Part shown: positions 9,005-17,578 of the stretch, piece after piece
Layout: the number at the start of each line of letters is the position of its first letter
How positions within the stretch are numbered: position 1 is the stretch's first letter
DNA from: Pseudomonadota bacterium
Lineage (GTDB): Bacteria; Pseudomonadota; Gammaproteobacteria; Burkholderiales; Burkholderiaceae_B
Length of the DNA: 64,000 bases
Assembly: GCA_023423975.1 (NCBI GenBank)
Contig: JAFAEO010000084.1
Location: 62,001 to 126,000 of the forward strand
Direction: 5' to 3'
Made by a program: the position numbers and the translations under genes
The notes under the pieces: generated by a model
The model's database searches: none
Told to the model about the DNA's origin: nothing
What the model saw: only the letters and a program-made list of their open reading frames with translations

Positions 9005-9436
9005 GTGAAGACAATCATTTTGTTCAGGGCAATTTTCCTGGTCTGCCTGGGCACACTCGGCCCAACCGTGAATGCGGCTACTGCTGTTGCGCCATCGGCT
9101 GCTGCCGCAACTGAGCCGGGCATTGCTAAATCGGAAGAAACGTTCCTTGCCGGCACATTTTCAGGTGACGATATTGAACTTAAACTGGATCCCAAGGGGC
9201 GATTTGTGCTTAGCGGCGGTGCGGTGGGCAAATCGCTTCATGGTAACTGGACTATGGAAAAATCGGGCTTGCATACGCTGTTGCGCCTTAGCGCTGACAA
9301 GAAAAATGAAGACGATTGGTTATTTGGTGTCCGGTCCAGGAACACACTGCAGGCGGTGAGTGAAGGAAAATTGAAAGTGCTGGACAGGCCATTGGATATC
9401 AATGAAGATGCCGGCGTACTGACGCGCGTCAAATAG
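9005..9436 (+). CDS. Exported hypothetical protein, probable NlpE-like copper-resistance fold
   Basis: A 143-residue protein with a clear signal peptide (MKTIILFRAIFLVCLGTLG, cleavage near residue 24, VNA-AT) and an alanine-rich linker. The remaining part has FSGDDIELKLDPKGRFVLSGG and LHGNWTMEKSG, a beta-rich pattern resembling the NlpE N-terminal repeat, but without a lipobox. GTG start with GGAG upstream. I do not assign a function; the NlpE resemblance is only suggestive. Confidence 0.6.
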   Translation: MKTIILFRAIFLVCLGTLGPTVNAATAVAPSAAAATEPGIAKSEETFLAGTFSGDDIELKLDPKGRFVLSGGAVGKSLHGNWTMEKSGLHTLLRLSADKKNEDDWLFGVRSRNTLQAVSEGKLKVLDRPLDINEDAGVLTRVK

Positions 9437-9587
9437 GGTGAGGCATGCTCGCGGGACGGCTGGGCAGTAGCGGCTACTGTCATTGAAAGTGAAAACGCGC
9501 CAGTGTGTATCAACTGCCGCTGCGATGCGGTATGCCCCGGCCTGCCACCGTATAATGATCGTGTGATGAATAAAGTCGGGGATTTTC

Positions 9588-9869
9588 ATGGATTTATGGG
9601 CCCAGCTGATTGGGATATTGATGGTGGCGGCCACGGTCGTGGCATTCTTTTTCGCACCATCAGGAAAAGAAAGGGAACCGCTTTACGTACGCCAGATTGT
9701 TGCGTCGGTGTTCGCATTCAGCGCAGCTGCCGTATGCGCTTCTCTTTTTTATTTTTCCCCATCTGACACCGAAGGCACCGAAATTGCATTTGCAATCCTC
9801 AGCGCCGTGGTCATGATTGCAATTCCCTGTTGGTATACGATCAGAAGTAAAAAAAACAATAAAAAATAG
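9588..9869 (+). CDS. Small inner-membrane protein
   Basis: A 93-residue protein with three predicted membrane segments (about residues 5-23, 37-57 and 66-83) and a lysine/asparagine-rich cytoplasmic tail. I recognise no family. It lies between the exported protein and the phosphatase gene, with about 75 bases to the latter. Confidence 0.5.
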   Translation: MDLWAQLIGILMVAATVVAFFFAPSGKEREPLYVRQIVASVFAFSAAAVCASLFYFSPSDTEGTEIAFAILSAVVMIAIPCWYTIRSKKNNKK

Positions 9870-9944
9870 AACATTGGCTTTTATTTGTATGAACAGGCCG
9901 GCCTTGGGATGACTCCTGATGGCGAGTGTGTCGGAGCAAAGTAA

Positions 9945-10625
9945 ATGGCATACGTACACAAATTCGATTTAAACAGTGCTGGCCGGGATTTCGTTGTTGG
10001 CGACATCCATGGTCACTATACAGAGCTGATGCAGGCGTTACAGGTCGTAGCGTTTGATGCAGGCAAAGATCGGCTTTTCTCGGTGGGCGATCTGGTCGAT
10101 CGTGGCACAGAGAATGAAAAAGTCATTAATCTGATCGACACCGGCTGGTTTTTTCCGACTTGCGGCAATCACGAGGACTATGCCATTCGCTATCACCGCA
10201 TTGGCCGGATGGATGAAGATAATTATAGGCTCAACGGCGGAAGCTGGTTCATTGAGAAGCGCACTGACGATCGGGAAAGCCTGGTTACCAGGCTGGAACG
10301 CCTGCCGATGGCAATAGAGGTTGCGACGGCAAACGGACGAATTGGTATTGTTCATGCCGATGTACCGTGCCGAAACTGGAATGATCTGGAAAACTATTTT
10401 GGTTCCAAATCACACCGCCAGCGCGCGATGTGGTCGCGCGATCGATTTGAACGCCAGGACGTGACGCGGGTAGCCGGGGTTGATCATGTTATCGTCGGCC
10501 ATAATTGCCATCCAACAGTTATGACACTTGGCAATGTTCATCATATTGATACGGGCGGGTGGTTGCCGGGCGAGTACAAAGGGTATTTCACCTTGCTGGA
10601 AATCAGCAAGCCGGGGTTGCTATGA
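9945..10625 (+). CDS. Metallophosphoesterase, PrpA/ApaH-like phosphatase
   Basis: A 226-residue cytosolic dinuclear-metal phosphatase of the phage-lambda-PPase/PrpA type. All metal and catalytic motifs are present in order: GDIHGHYTEL (about residue 18), GDLVDRG (47), GNHEDYA (70), GIVHADVP (132) and VGHNCHP (181) near the end, with DTGGWLPG completing the fold. It would act on phosphoprotein or dinucleoside polyphosphate substrates; which cannot be read from the sequence. Confidence 0.87.
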   Translation: MAYVHKFDLNSAGRDFVVGDIHGHYTELMQALQVVAFDAGKDRLFSVGDLVDRGTENEKVINLIDTGWFFPTCGNHEDYAIRYHRIGRMDEDNYRLNGGSWFIEKRTDDRESLVTRLERLPMAIEVATANGRIGIVHADVPCRNWNDLENYFGSKSHRQRAMWSRDRFERQDVTRVAGVDHVIVGHNCHPTVMTLGNVHHIDTGGWLPGEYKGYFTLLEISKPGLL

Positions 10626-11000
10626 CCGCGACAGTTGGGCAGCGAGCAATCTTGGCAGTCATTATGCGAGTATCGGGACAGGGAGAATCAAATGGCGCTC
10701 TTGGTTGGTATTGGGCCCGCGGTTGCGCGAAACGGATCAGGCAAAATCAGATTACGAATCAGGAGTCCTGCAAAGCTTCCTCAAAAACAGATTGCACGAT
10801 ATCTGGCAGGGTTCTGATACTTTCTTTAAAGAACCGGCGCTTGGGCGCAGACAAGTCTTGCAGCTGCTTCCTTGAAGCGTTGCTATTTCCAGTTAATATG
10901 ACTCGTCTACCGTAATGCACACAATGTGCAAATTGGCTGACAGATGACGGACAATTTACATCGGTGTGAACTGGATTTGTTTTCAAGGGAGGAAGGACAC
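10626..11000. other. Intergenic stretch without a recognised gene
   Basis: About 375 bases between phosphatase and isochorismatase genes. Several overlapping short frames exist but none looks like a known protein. The ribosome-binding site of the next gene is at its right end. Confidence 0.35.
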
Positions 11001-11540
11001 GTGTTAAAAGCTTTACTTATTATTGATATGCAAAATTTCGTTGTGGACAGGATTGAGCAGGGTGTTCAGTACTATCCCGAAAACTGCATCGAAAACATGA
11101 AACGGGTGCTCGACCAATTCAGGCAGGCCGGAAAGCCAGTTGTGCATGTTCGCCATCAATCGGTCGAAAAAGAGTCGATTTTTCACGAAAATTCTCTATT
11201 GTCTTTGCCGCTGGCTTCGTTCGAAGAATTAGCAGACGAACCTGTATTCATCAAAAGCACGTCGTCCGCTTTCAGTTCAACTGAACTATTCTCCTATCTG
11301 CAAACAGCCAGGATATCAGAGCTCGTCGTGATTGGCGCAGTGGCAGGTTTTTGCGTTAATTCGACCGTTAGAATGGGGGCAGATCTGGGGCTTAAGATCA
11401 CAGTTGTGAAAGATGCTGTTATTAGCTTCGAACTTGGCCAATATGAGCTTGGAGCAGTGCAGATTCACAATGTGACGCTTGCTTTACTGGATGCGGACTT
11501 TGCTTCAGTCATCGCCTGTTCGCAGTTACAGGTCAATTGA
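11001..11540 (+). CDS. Isochorismatase-family cysteine hydrolase
   Basis: A 179-residue cysteine hydrolase with the full catalytic triad of the family: Asp in LLIIDMQNFV (residue 9), Lys in VFIKSTSSAFSST and Cys in VIGAVAGFCVNSTVRMGADLG. Members hydrolyse amide or vinyl-ether bonds (nicotinamide, carbamoyl compounds, isochorismate); which one is open. The GTG start is chosen because GGGAGGAAGG lies just upstream; an ATG at 10944 adds 19 unlikely residues. Confidence 0.85.
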   Translation: MLKALLIIDMQNFVVDRIEQGVQYYPENCIENMKRVLDQFRQAGKPVVHVRHQSVEKESIFHENSLLSLPLASFEELADEPVFIKSTSSAFSSTELFSYLQTARISELVVIGAVAGFCVNSTVRMGADLGLKITVVKDAVISFELGQYELGAVQIHNVTLALLDADFASVIACSQLQVN

Positions 11541-11609
11541 TAATCTGCACATTTACAAGATGCAGTCCAAGGGAAGGACATCACGTGGCCTAGACATAAC
11601 GCCGAGGAC

Positions 11610-11691
11610 GCTCCCTATCAGCTAAAAAAAATATGCAGCAATTTAATCTGGCGTAAATTGGCAAAAGGCAGAACGTGTTGATGGCTAATAG
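11610..11691 (+). repeat. Diverged repeat, copy A (left of the inserted patch)
   Basis: An 82-base segment that aligns with 15881-15963 in the same orientation, roughly three quarters identical by eye with one single-base gap. Shared blocks include CGCTCCCT, AGCTAAAAAAA, AATTGGCAAAA and AATAGG. Read in one frame both copies encode KKICSN....LAK.R followed soon by a stop, and differences there fall partly in third codon positions, so both may be the 3' ends of related decayed genes. Family unknown. Confidence 0.55.
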
Positions 11692-12131
11692 GCATTTACC
11701 GCAGCAACCGGATTAGAACCGTTGATGTACTACGATACTTTCCGTCTACCCAACTTAAGCAAGGTTACGAATCTGCTGCCGGTTCTACAGGAGCTAATGG
11801 ACACAGACCGGGCCAACCCATTAAGGATAGGAGAAAGAGCCTGATTGTGGTTAACCCACAACTGCCAGATGGCGAATCATGGGACTGATGGCGATGTTTG
11901 AAAATGCGCTAAACAAGCATCCTGATACTGCTATTCCTGCTATTGTTGCGACTGCAAAAGCAGGAACCACAGAAAAAAAGAGCAGAAATAGCGACAATAG
12001 CAGTAACGAGTAGCCCCGAAAGCCTAGCCAAATAGGAGGGCCGCAGGGTGCTAGCTTTCCAAAGCAAGGGGACAACATAAGGCGAGACGCAGTAGTTGGC
12101 GTGATATCTGGCTGTGCGAGAAAGTCAAGGA
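11692..12131. other. Probably decayed mobile-element sequence, no intact gene
   Basis: About 440 bases between repeat copy A and the SSB relic. Minus-strand 11851-12078 encodes a hydrophobic 75-residue frame that is more likely a shadow. Given the plasmid/ICE-type gene next door, this is probably eroded mobile-element DNA. Confidence 0.35.
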
Positions 12132-12260
12132 ATGAGCGCCGTAGCTGCGGCGAGTGCCAGCGCTATCATACGGGCAGGTGCCGCCAGCGTCTCACTCCTA
12201 TTGGTGGGGCAGCCGTATTCACGTTGCACCGATGCGGAGATTTTCAACAAAACGAGGTGA
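12132..12260 (+). CDS. Possible small open frame coupled to the SSB gene
   Basis: A 42-residue frame rich in alanine and serine whose TGA ends three bases before the SSB start, so it could be the coupled 3' end of an upstream ICE gene. AAGG sits too close to its ATG for a good initiation site. It resembles no family I know and may be a gene remnant. Confidence 0.25.
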   Translation: MSAVAAASASAIIRAGAASVSLLLVGQPYSRCTDAEIFNKTR

Positions 12261-12263
12261 AGA

Positions 12264-12611
12264 ATGATTGATGGGTTAATAGCAGGCAGACTGTACGGCA
12301 GCGCCAAACAGGGTACCGGCAAAACGGGCGATACCTATACTACCGCCAAAGTGAAGGCGACGGCAGGCAATGGCGAAACCCTGTTGTGCAGTGTCATTGC
12401 CTTTGAAGATAAAGCCCAGACCGCGCTACTGGCGTTAGATGATGGTGACAGCGTAGCCCTATCGGGGACGCTGACACCGAAGGTATGGACGGACAAGGCA
12501 GGCGACACCCGCCCGACGCTGGACGTCGTCTGCCATATTGTGCTTACACCCTACCAAGTGAAGCGCAAGCGCCAAGCGGTGGATGAGGACGAAGATTACA
12601 CCGAACGCTGA
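12264..12611 (+). CDS. Plasmid/ICE-type single-stranded DNA-binding protein (OB fold)
   Basis: A 115-residue SSB-like protein: MIDGLIAGRLYGSAKQGTGK, then TYTTAKVKATAGNGETLLCSVIAF and LLALDDGDSVALSGTLTPKVW, ending in a charged tail. This layout matches the short SSB proteins of integrative conjugative elements and broad-range plasmids, not the chromosomal ssb with a DDDIPF tail. GAGGTGAAG precedes the ATG. No other transfer, replication or integrase gene is intact nearby, so it appears to be a stranded relic, although its own frame is whole. Confidence 0.75.
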   Translation: MIDGLIAGRLYGSAKQGTGKTGDTYTTAKVKATAGNGETLLCSVIAFEDKAQTALLALDDGDSVALSGTLTPKVWTDKAGDTRPTLDVVCHIVLTPYQVKRKRQAVDEDEDYTER

Positions 12612-12838
12612 ACGCTTAAAGAAATACAAGAGCAACATGGCACAGACTGGCTTTAACGCCTGGCCGTATATATTTGCCCTGAATCAGTACGCGGCGCAAC
12701 GCCCGTAGAAGCAGGAAGGACAGGCAAGCGAATGGCCGGTTTGATTGGGGCGCTCAACCCACGAAAGTGGCAGTCTCGGCACCCCGCTTGAATTTAAGCC
12801 AACGCATGCCCAGCTCGGCTGCAGTGCGCAATCCTGGT

Positions 12839-13822
12839 CTATGACTTCATCGCCTCGGCAATCAGTTCGACTGAATGCAGTCGCGCCTGATGGTCGTAGA
12901 GGTCGGAGACGATCATCAGCTCGTCGGCACCTGTTTCGGCAATGAACGCTTGCAGACCTGCGCGCACGGTATCTGCGGAACCGACAACCGAACGCGCCAG
13001 CATGCGCATGGCCTGCGCCTTTTCCCCAGGCGACCAGTAGGTTTCGATATCGTCGATGGGCGGCTTGCTGACCCCTTGCCGTGCCCGGAACATGTCAACA
13101 AACGACATCTGCTGGGTGGTCGCGAGCCGCTTTGCTTCATGGTCCGTATCGGCAGCAATGACGTTGATGCCGGCCATTGTATAGGGCCTGTCAAGTTGTT
13201 CGCTAGGCTTGAAGCGGCTGCGATAGATGTCCAGGGCTGGCAGCAGCATGTCAGGCGCAAAATGTGAAGCGAAGGCGTAAGGCAGGCCGAGTTCGGCCGC
13301 CAGCATCGCCCCGAAATTGCTTGAACCCAGTATCCACAGCGGCACGTTGGTTCCAGCCGCCGGCACGGCAATAATGCGTTGATCTGGCGCGGCAGGCGCA
13401 AGAAACGCCTGGAGTTCCTGCACATCCTGAGGAAATTGATCGGAGGCGCTGGCAGAGCGCCGCATCGCTCGCACTGCGATCTGATCGGTGCCCGGCGCGC
13501 GGCCCAACCCCAGATCGATGCGTCCAGGGTAGAGTCGTTCCAGTGTGCCGAACTGCTCGGCGATGATGTAGGGCGCGTGGTTTGGCAGCATGATCCCGCC
13601 GGCGCCGACCCGAATCGTCCTGGAGCCGCTGGCGATGTGGGCGATGGCTATCGAGGTTGCGGCGCTGGCAATGCCCACCATGTTATGGTGCTCGGCGACC
13701 CAGATGCGCTTGTAGCCCCATTCCTCTGCATGATATGCAAGGTCTCGCGCGTTGTCGAGCGCCATTCGGGCGTCGGTTTCCTGTGTGACTCGGACAAGTT
13801 CCAGCAGCGAGAGAGCCGTCAT
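12839..13822 (-). CDS. LLM-class flavin-dependent oxidoreductase
   Basis: A 327-residue luciferase-like TIM-barrel monooxygenase using reduced FMN supplied by a partner. Family landmarks are [63 protein letters not shown] and [12 protein letters not shown]. The long match to this pattern places it among the MsnO8-like group. It overlaps the upstream oxidoreductase by four bases and is the last gene of the tetR operon. No flavin reductase is present locally, and the substrate is unknown. Confidence 0.88.
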   Translation of the reverse strand: MTALSLLELVRVTQETDARMALDNARDLAYHAEEWGYKRIWVAEHHNMVGIASAATSIAIAHIASGSRTIRVGAGGIMLPNHAPYIIAEQFGTLERLYPGRIDLGLGRAPGTDQIAVRAMRRSASASDQFPQDVQELQAFLAPAAPDQRIIAVPAAGTNVPLWILGSSNFGAMLAAELGLPYAFASHFAPDMLLPALDIYRSRFKPSEQLDRPYTMAGINVIAADTDHEAKRLATTQQMSFVDMFRARQGVSKPPIDDIETYWSPGEKAQAMRMLARSVVGSADTVRAGLQAFIAETGADELMIVSDLYDHQARLHSVELIAEAMKS

Positions 13823-14913
13823 TTTGACTCCTTCCCGGCAGCGGAATGCTCGATCGCATCGATTGTCTCATGCAGCGCGACGGCGTCACTAAAACTGGGT
13901 GCCGAGCGTGTGCCCGAACGGATATCCTGCGCGATCAAGGTATAGACGCGGGCGACATTGCGGACGACCGAATTATCCGGCCAGCCGCTATAGGCCGAAG
14001 CGGGCGGCGTCAATGGAGCAAGCTCGCTCGTATCATCGTTTGCGCCGCGGATGACCAACTGAACCATCTGTCCGTGGCCACTGGCACCTGTTACCTGGAT
14101 GTCGCCTTCCGTCCCGTTGATCTCCCACAGCAGGTTGGTGCCGCGGGACATGCCTCCACGATAATGGATCGAGAATGCGGCCCCGCTCTGTAGCGCGCCA
14201 TGTACGAGGATCTGGTCATGCGAGCTTGCGGGAATCATCTGGTCCGTATCGGTTACGTGCACGGTATTGCGGCGGTTGATCATGCGTGCGGACAGGTGGT
14301 TAAAGCCACCCAATACTTCGCGCATACCGGCAAGCATGTGTCCCAGTGGGATGCTGAGCAGGGTTGCACCATTACTCTTGTCATAAAGATAGGCATGGGC
14401 TGCGTCGGTCTCGCCGCCCCACGAGCCACCACTGCCCACAAGCGTCGTCGAGAGCACCTCGCCAACATAACCGTCGGCGATGAGTTGGCGAAGGTGCTCA
14501 ATCTCTGGGGCAACGCGCATTTGTGTACCGACTGCCGCGACAACACCCTTCGTTTTTGCGAGATCGGCCAATTCCCGCGCCTCGGCCAGGCCGTTGCCCA
14601 GCGGCCATTCACAATAAACGTGTTTGCCCGCGTTCAACGCCGCTGCCACCAGTTCGCGGTGATGCGGTACCTTGACAGTGACGACGACCAAGTCAATCTC
14701 GGGCGAATTGACCAGCGCTTGCGCATTCTCAAACGCATGAGGCAGGCCGAATGCTTCGGCGGCGTTTTTTGCGCTGGCAAGGCTGGTGTTTGCGACGCCG
14801 ACCACCACAAACTCGTCTGGTAGTGATTTGAGTGCCGGAATATGGGCCTTGGCGGCCCATTGAATGTCCGGATTAAGGCCGATGAATCCAACGCGGATTG
14901 GCTTGTCAGTCAT
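13819..14913 (-). CDS. Gfo/Idh/MocA-family oxidoreductase, Gal80-like, lacking the EKP lysine
   Basis: A 364-residue two-domain protein. The N-terminal Rossmann half has VGFIGLNP and HAFENAQALV. The usual catalytic EKP motif reads CEWPLG here (near residue 98), so the lysine is replaced by tryptophan as in Gal80-like members. The C-terminal half has HYRGGMSRGTNLLWEINGTEGDI. The internal ATG overlaps the tetR stop by eight bases (ATGACTGA), showing tight coupling. It may bind NAD(P) and a sugar-like ligand as a sensor, or act as a divergent dehydrogenase. Confidence 0.82.
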   Translation of the reverse strand: MTDKPIRVGFIGLNPDIQWAAKAHIPALKSLPDEFVVVGVANTSLASAKNAAEAFGLPHAFENAQALVNSPEIDLVVVTVKVPHHRELVAAALNAGKHVYCEWPLGNGLAEARELADLAKTKGVVAAVGTQMRVAPEIEHLRQLIADGYVGEVLSTTLVGSGGSWGGETDAAHAYLYDKSNGATLLSIPLGHMLAGMREVLGGFNHLSARMINRRNTVHVTDTDQMIPASSHDQILVHGALQSGAAFSIHYRGGMSRGTNLLWEINGTEGDIQVTGASGHGQMVQLVIRGANDDTSELAPLTPPASAYSGWPDNSVVRNVARVYTLIAQDIRSGTRSAPSFSDAVALHETIDAIEHSAAGKESK

Positions 14914-15550
14914 GTGGTGCTCCAGTTTTGCTAACGGGGTAGGGCAGATTGGCCGCATCCTGGGCCACTCCGCTATTGAGATAACCGAAGGCGAGGATCT
15001 CCTCTATTTGCTCCGGGGTTGCGCCATATTTGCCGGCCTTGTCATGGACGAAGGCCGAGCCCACTGCGCTCAGAAACAGCGCGGGCGCGGAAACCGACGG
15101 CCTGGCTGCGCCTTGGGCCTGCGCGCGTGAGAGAAACTCGGCCGTTATCGAGACAAGTGTGCTACAGGTGACGGCCAATGGCGATGCCTGGGCTTCGAAA
15201 GCATCTATGAACGGCTGGGGCAGACCGTTGAAGGCATTGAGATAGTCCGTGAGCGCTGTCATCCAGGCGCGAAGCGCAGTCTGCGCGCACGGCTGTGCTG
15301 AGGCTTCATCGCGACGGGACAACAGCTCCTCCTGTCGTTCATGCAGCACCTCGCACAACAAGTGTTCGCGCGTCGGAAAATGACGATACAGCGTGCCGGG
15401 TCCAACCTTCGCCTCCCGCGCAATCTCGTCGAGCGACGTATTCACGCCATGCGCAGCAAAGTGCCGCGCCGCGATTTTGAGAATGCTGTCGCGATTTCGC
15501 CGCGCATCTGCGCGCAGTGAGCCCTTCTCTTCAGGTGCATTCGTGATCAT
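14906..15550 (-). CDS. TetR/AcrR-family transcriptional repressor
   Basis: A 214-residue repressor. The helix-turn-helix is RDSILKIAARHFAAHGVNTSLDEIAREAKVGPGTLYRHFPTREHLL by segments (about residues 19-65), typical of the family. I take the ATG at 15550 rather than 15613, because the palindromic operator ends five bases from the upstream one and the promoter needs room. It heads the tetR-gfo/idh-LLM operon and very probably represses it. Confidence 0.85.
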   Translation of the reverse strand: MITNAPEEKGSLRADARRNRDSILKIAARHFAAHGVNTSLDEIAREAKVGPGTLYRHFPTREHLLCEVLHERQEELLSRRDEASAQPCAQTALRAWMTALTDYLNAFNGLPQPFIDAFEAQASPLAVTCSTLVSITAEFLSRAQAQGAARPSVSAPALFLSAVGSAFVHDKAGKYGATPEQIEEILAFGYLNSGVAQDAANLPYPVSKTGAPHD

Positions 15551-15618
15551 AGGTAGATCCCTTTCGACACTCCAGCAGCTTAATAGAGACATGCCGGCTG
15601 GTAGCGCGTTCATTATGT

Positions 15619-15655
15619 GGAGATAGTCTCCATATAATAAACGGAGACTATCTCC
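15619..15655. promoter_or_regulatory. Double palindromic operator for the TetR operon
   Basis: GGAGATAGTCTCC (15619-15631) and its reverse complement GGAGACTATCTCC (15643-15655) lie 11 bases apart. Each is itself a near palindrome (GGAGA-N3-TCTCC). The spacer is AT-rich (ATATAATAAAC) and can hold a -10 element. This is a typical arrangement for two TetR dimers on one promoter. Confidence 0.75.
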
Positions 15656-15880
15656 GTGTCAATTCGATGCTACGACAGGGAGTGAACGCGAACGGCACGA
15701 TGCTGATGGTGTATGGGCGTTGGAAGGATCTGGAATGGGATACATTCTGAAGGCGTGTACGGGCACATATCGATCACGGGCGTCTTCTTTGGGTGCTGGT
15801 TTTTCCTAAATTTATGCCAATACGTCGAACGTGTATTCCATGCCCAGCTATGGCGTCAGGTTTACTTTTCAGCCGAAAAG

Positions 15881-15963
15881 CGCTCCCTGCGAGCTAAAAA
15901 AATTTGTAGCAACGTTGTCTGCAGTCAATTGGCAAAAAGCAGAGCGTGATCACGGCCAATAGG
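15881..15963 (+). repeat. Diverged repeat, copy B (right of the inserted patch)
   Basis: The partner of 11610-11691. In the frame ending at 15949 it encodes the tail AKKICSNVVCSQLAKSRA. The ~400-base gap around it (15656-16076) holds no other recognisable gene. The two copies bracket the SSB relic and the tetR operon. Confidence 0.55.
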
Positions 15964-16076
15964 GAACAACCTGAACATTGATTATTGAACTGTGCGCGCG
16001 CCAGATGTTTACCTGGTTTTTAGCCGTTCAGCTGACCAGGTGCTCATAGCGTCTCTTTTTCTATCGTTGATCTATT

Positions 16077-17267
16077 TTACTGCTGGCACGCTTTATTTCT
16101 AAGTACAAGCATTAACGCCAGTAGCGATATTGCCGCGCCGACAACAAAAGTATATTCGGCACCGAAACTGTCCCAAGTCAGCCCTGCCACGATACTGGCA
16201 AGCAACATTGCAATTCCGCTGACCAAGTTAAAAAAACCAAAAGCGGTGCCGCGCAGATCTGCGGGTGCGGTGTTTGCAATCATGGTTGCCAGCAGTCCCT
16301 GGGTCATTCCCATATGCAGCCCCCAGATGGCAACCCCGATAAGCACAATTGCCCAATGGTTGCTGGTTGCCAGCACCAGATCGGCAATGATCAGGACCAC
16401 CAGCCCCAACGCCAACAGCGTGTGATGGCTCATACGGTCGGACAATTTGCCTATTGGATACGCCGACATTGAATACACCAGGTTCATGATCACCAGTACT
16501 AAAGGCACCAGTGCGAGCGCCAGACCGCCTTGCTGGGCCCTGAGCACAAGAAAAGCCTCGCTGAATCGGGCCAATGTAAACACAGCACCGATGAATACCA
16601 CCCACCAATAGGGACGGTTCAGACGTTTAATGTTTTCCAGTTTAATCGGATTGGTTCGCTTAGCGCCCACCTTCTGTGCGGGCTCTTGCAGACCGAAATA
16701 AAGTAATGCCACAGAAATAAATGCGGGGATCGCCGCCAGCCAGAATATGGTGCGAAAATCATTGGCCAGCAGGAGCATCAAACCGACGGCCAGCAGAGGG
16801 CCTAGAAACGCGCCGATGGTATCTAAAGACTGCCGCAAGCCGAATGCAGCGCCGCGTATCTCGGGCGAGACTAAATCGGCAACCAATGCATCGCGCGGCG
16901 CGCCTCGGATCCCTTTGCCGATTCTGTCGGCAAAACGCGCTGTAAACACCATGCCCGATGTTCCTGCCATCGCAAAAAAGGGCTTGGACAGGGCGCCCAG
17001 TCCATAGCCGAGCACGGCGAGCCCTTTGCGCTTTCCTAAATAATCACTTAGAGCGCCAGAAAAAATCTTCACAATTAATGCTGTTGCCTCGGCGACGCCT
17101 TCTATGACCCCCACCACAAACATGCTTGCCCCAAGTGTGGAAACCATGAAAACCGGCAGCAGGCTATGGATGATTTCAGACGAAATATCCATAAACATAC
17201 TGACAAAGCCCAGAATCCAGATCCCTTTTGGAATCTTTGCAGAAGCGGCCGAGGGTGAGGTATGCAT
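16077..17267 (-). CDS. MFS transporter
   Basis: A 396-residue major facilitator with about 12 hydrophobic segments. The loop 2-3 motif is GALSDYLGKRKG and a second copy lies in GKLSDRMSHHT. FADRIGKGIRGAPRDALVADL matches a subgroup often annotated as a drug or metabolite exporter. It is monocistronic on the minus strand. Direction of transport and substrate cannot be told. Confidence 0.83.
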   Translation of the reverse strand: MHTSPSAASAKIPKGIWILGFVSMFMDISSEIIHSLLPVFMVSTLGASMFVVGVIEGVAEATALIVKIFSGALSDYLGKRKGLAVLGYGLGALSKPFFAMAGTSGMVFTARFADRIGKGIRGAPRDALVADLVSPEIRGAAFGLRQSLDTIGAFLGPLLAVGLMLLLANDFRTIFWLAAIPAFISVALLYFGLQEPAQKVGAKRTNPIKLENIKRLNRPYWWVVFIGAVFTLARFSEAFLVLRAQQGGLALALVPLVLVIMNLVYSMSAYPIGKLSDRMSHHTLLALGLVVLIIADLVLATSNHWAIVLIGVAIWGLHMGMTQGLLATMIANTAPADLRGTAFGFFNLVSGIAMLLASIVAGLTWDSFGAEYTFVVGAAISLLALMLVLRNKACQQ

Positions 17268-17578
17268 GGTTCAATGGCTCGCTTTTAAAGGCCGAGATGC
17301 TGATGCAAGATGGATTGTGCTAGCCTGGGTTTTATTGATGAAGACGATCAGGGCAGGGGGCATTTTGGCAGCAATTGTTTTTGTCAGCGAGCGCGACGAT
17401 TAAATCGACAAAATTGTTTGAATTTGTGTGAGTATAAAATGAAGACTTGATAAACGTGAGGTAGTTGATCATTTGGCATACAAATATTCCGTGGTGAAAA
17501 GAAGAGTCATAACCATCTGAGCCAAATGGATACAGAACGCTCAGCATTTCGCTTCATATCGATACGACATCACTTTCT
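17268..17578. other. Intergenic stretch without a recognised gene
   Basis: About 310 AT-rich bases between the MFS start and the end of the LysR gene. No coding frame or strong hairpin is recognised; the MFS promoter should lie here. Confidence 0.35.

Noticed and set aside
11851..12078. Minus-strand hydrophobic frame of 75 residues as a membrane gene
   Set aside because: No ribosome-binding site, no family resemblance, and it lies in a stretch that looks eroded; low-complexity hydrophobicity can arise by chance on the opposite strand.
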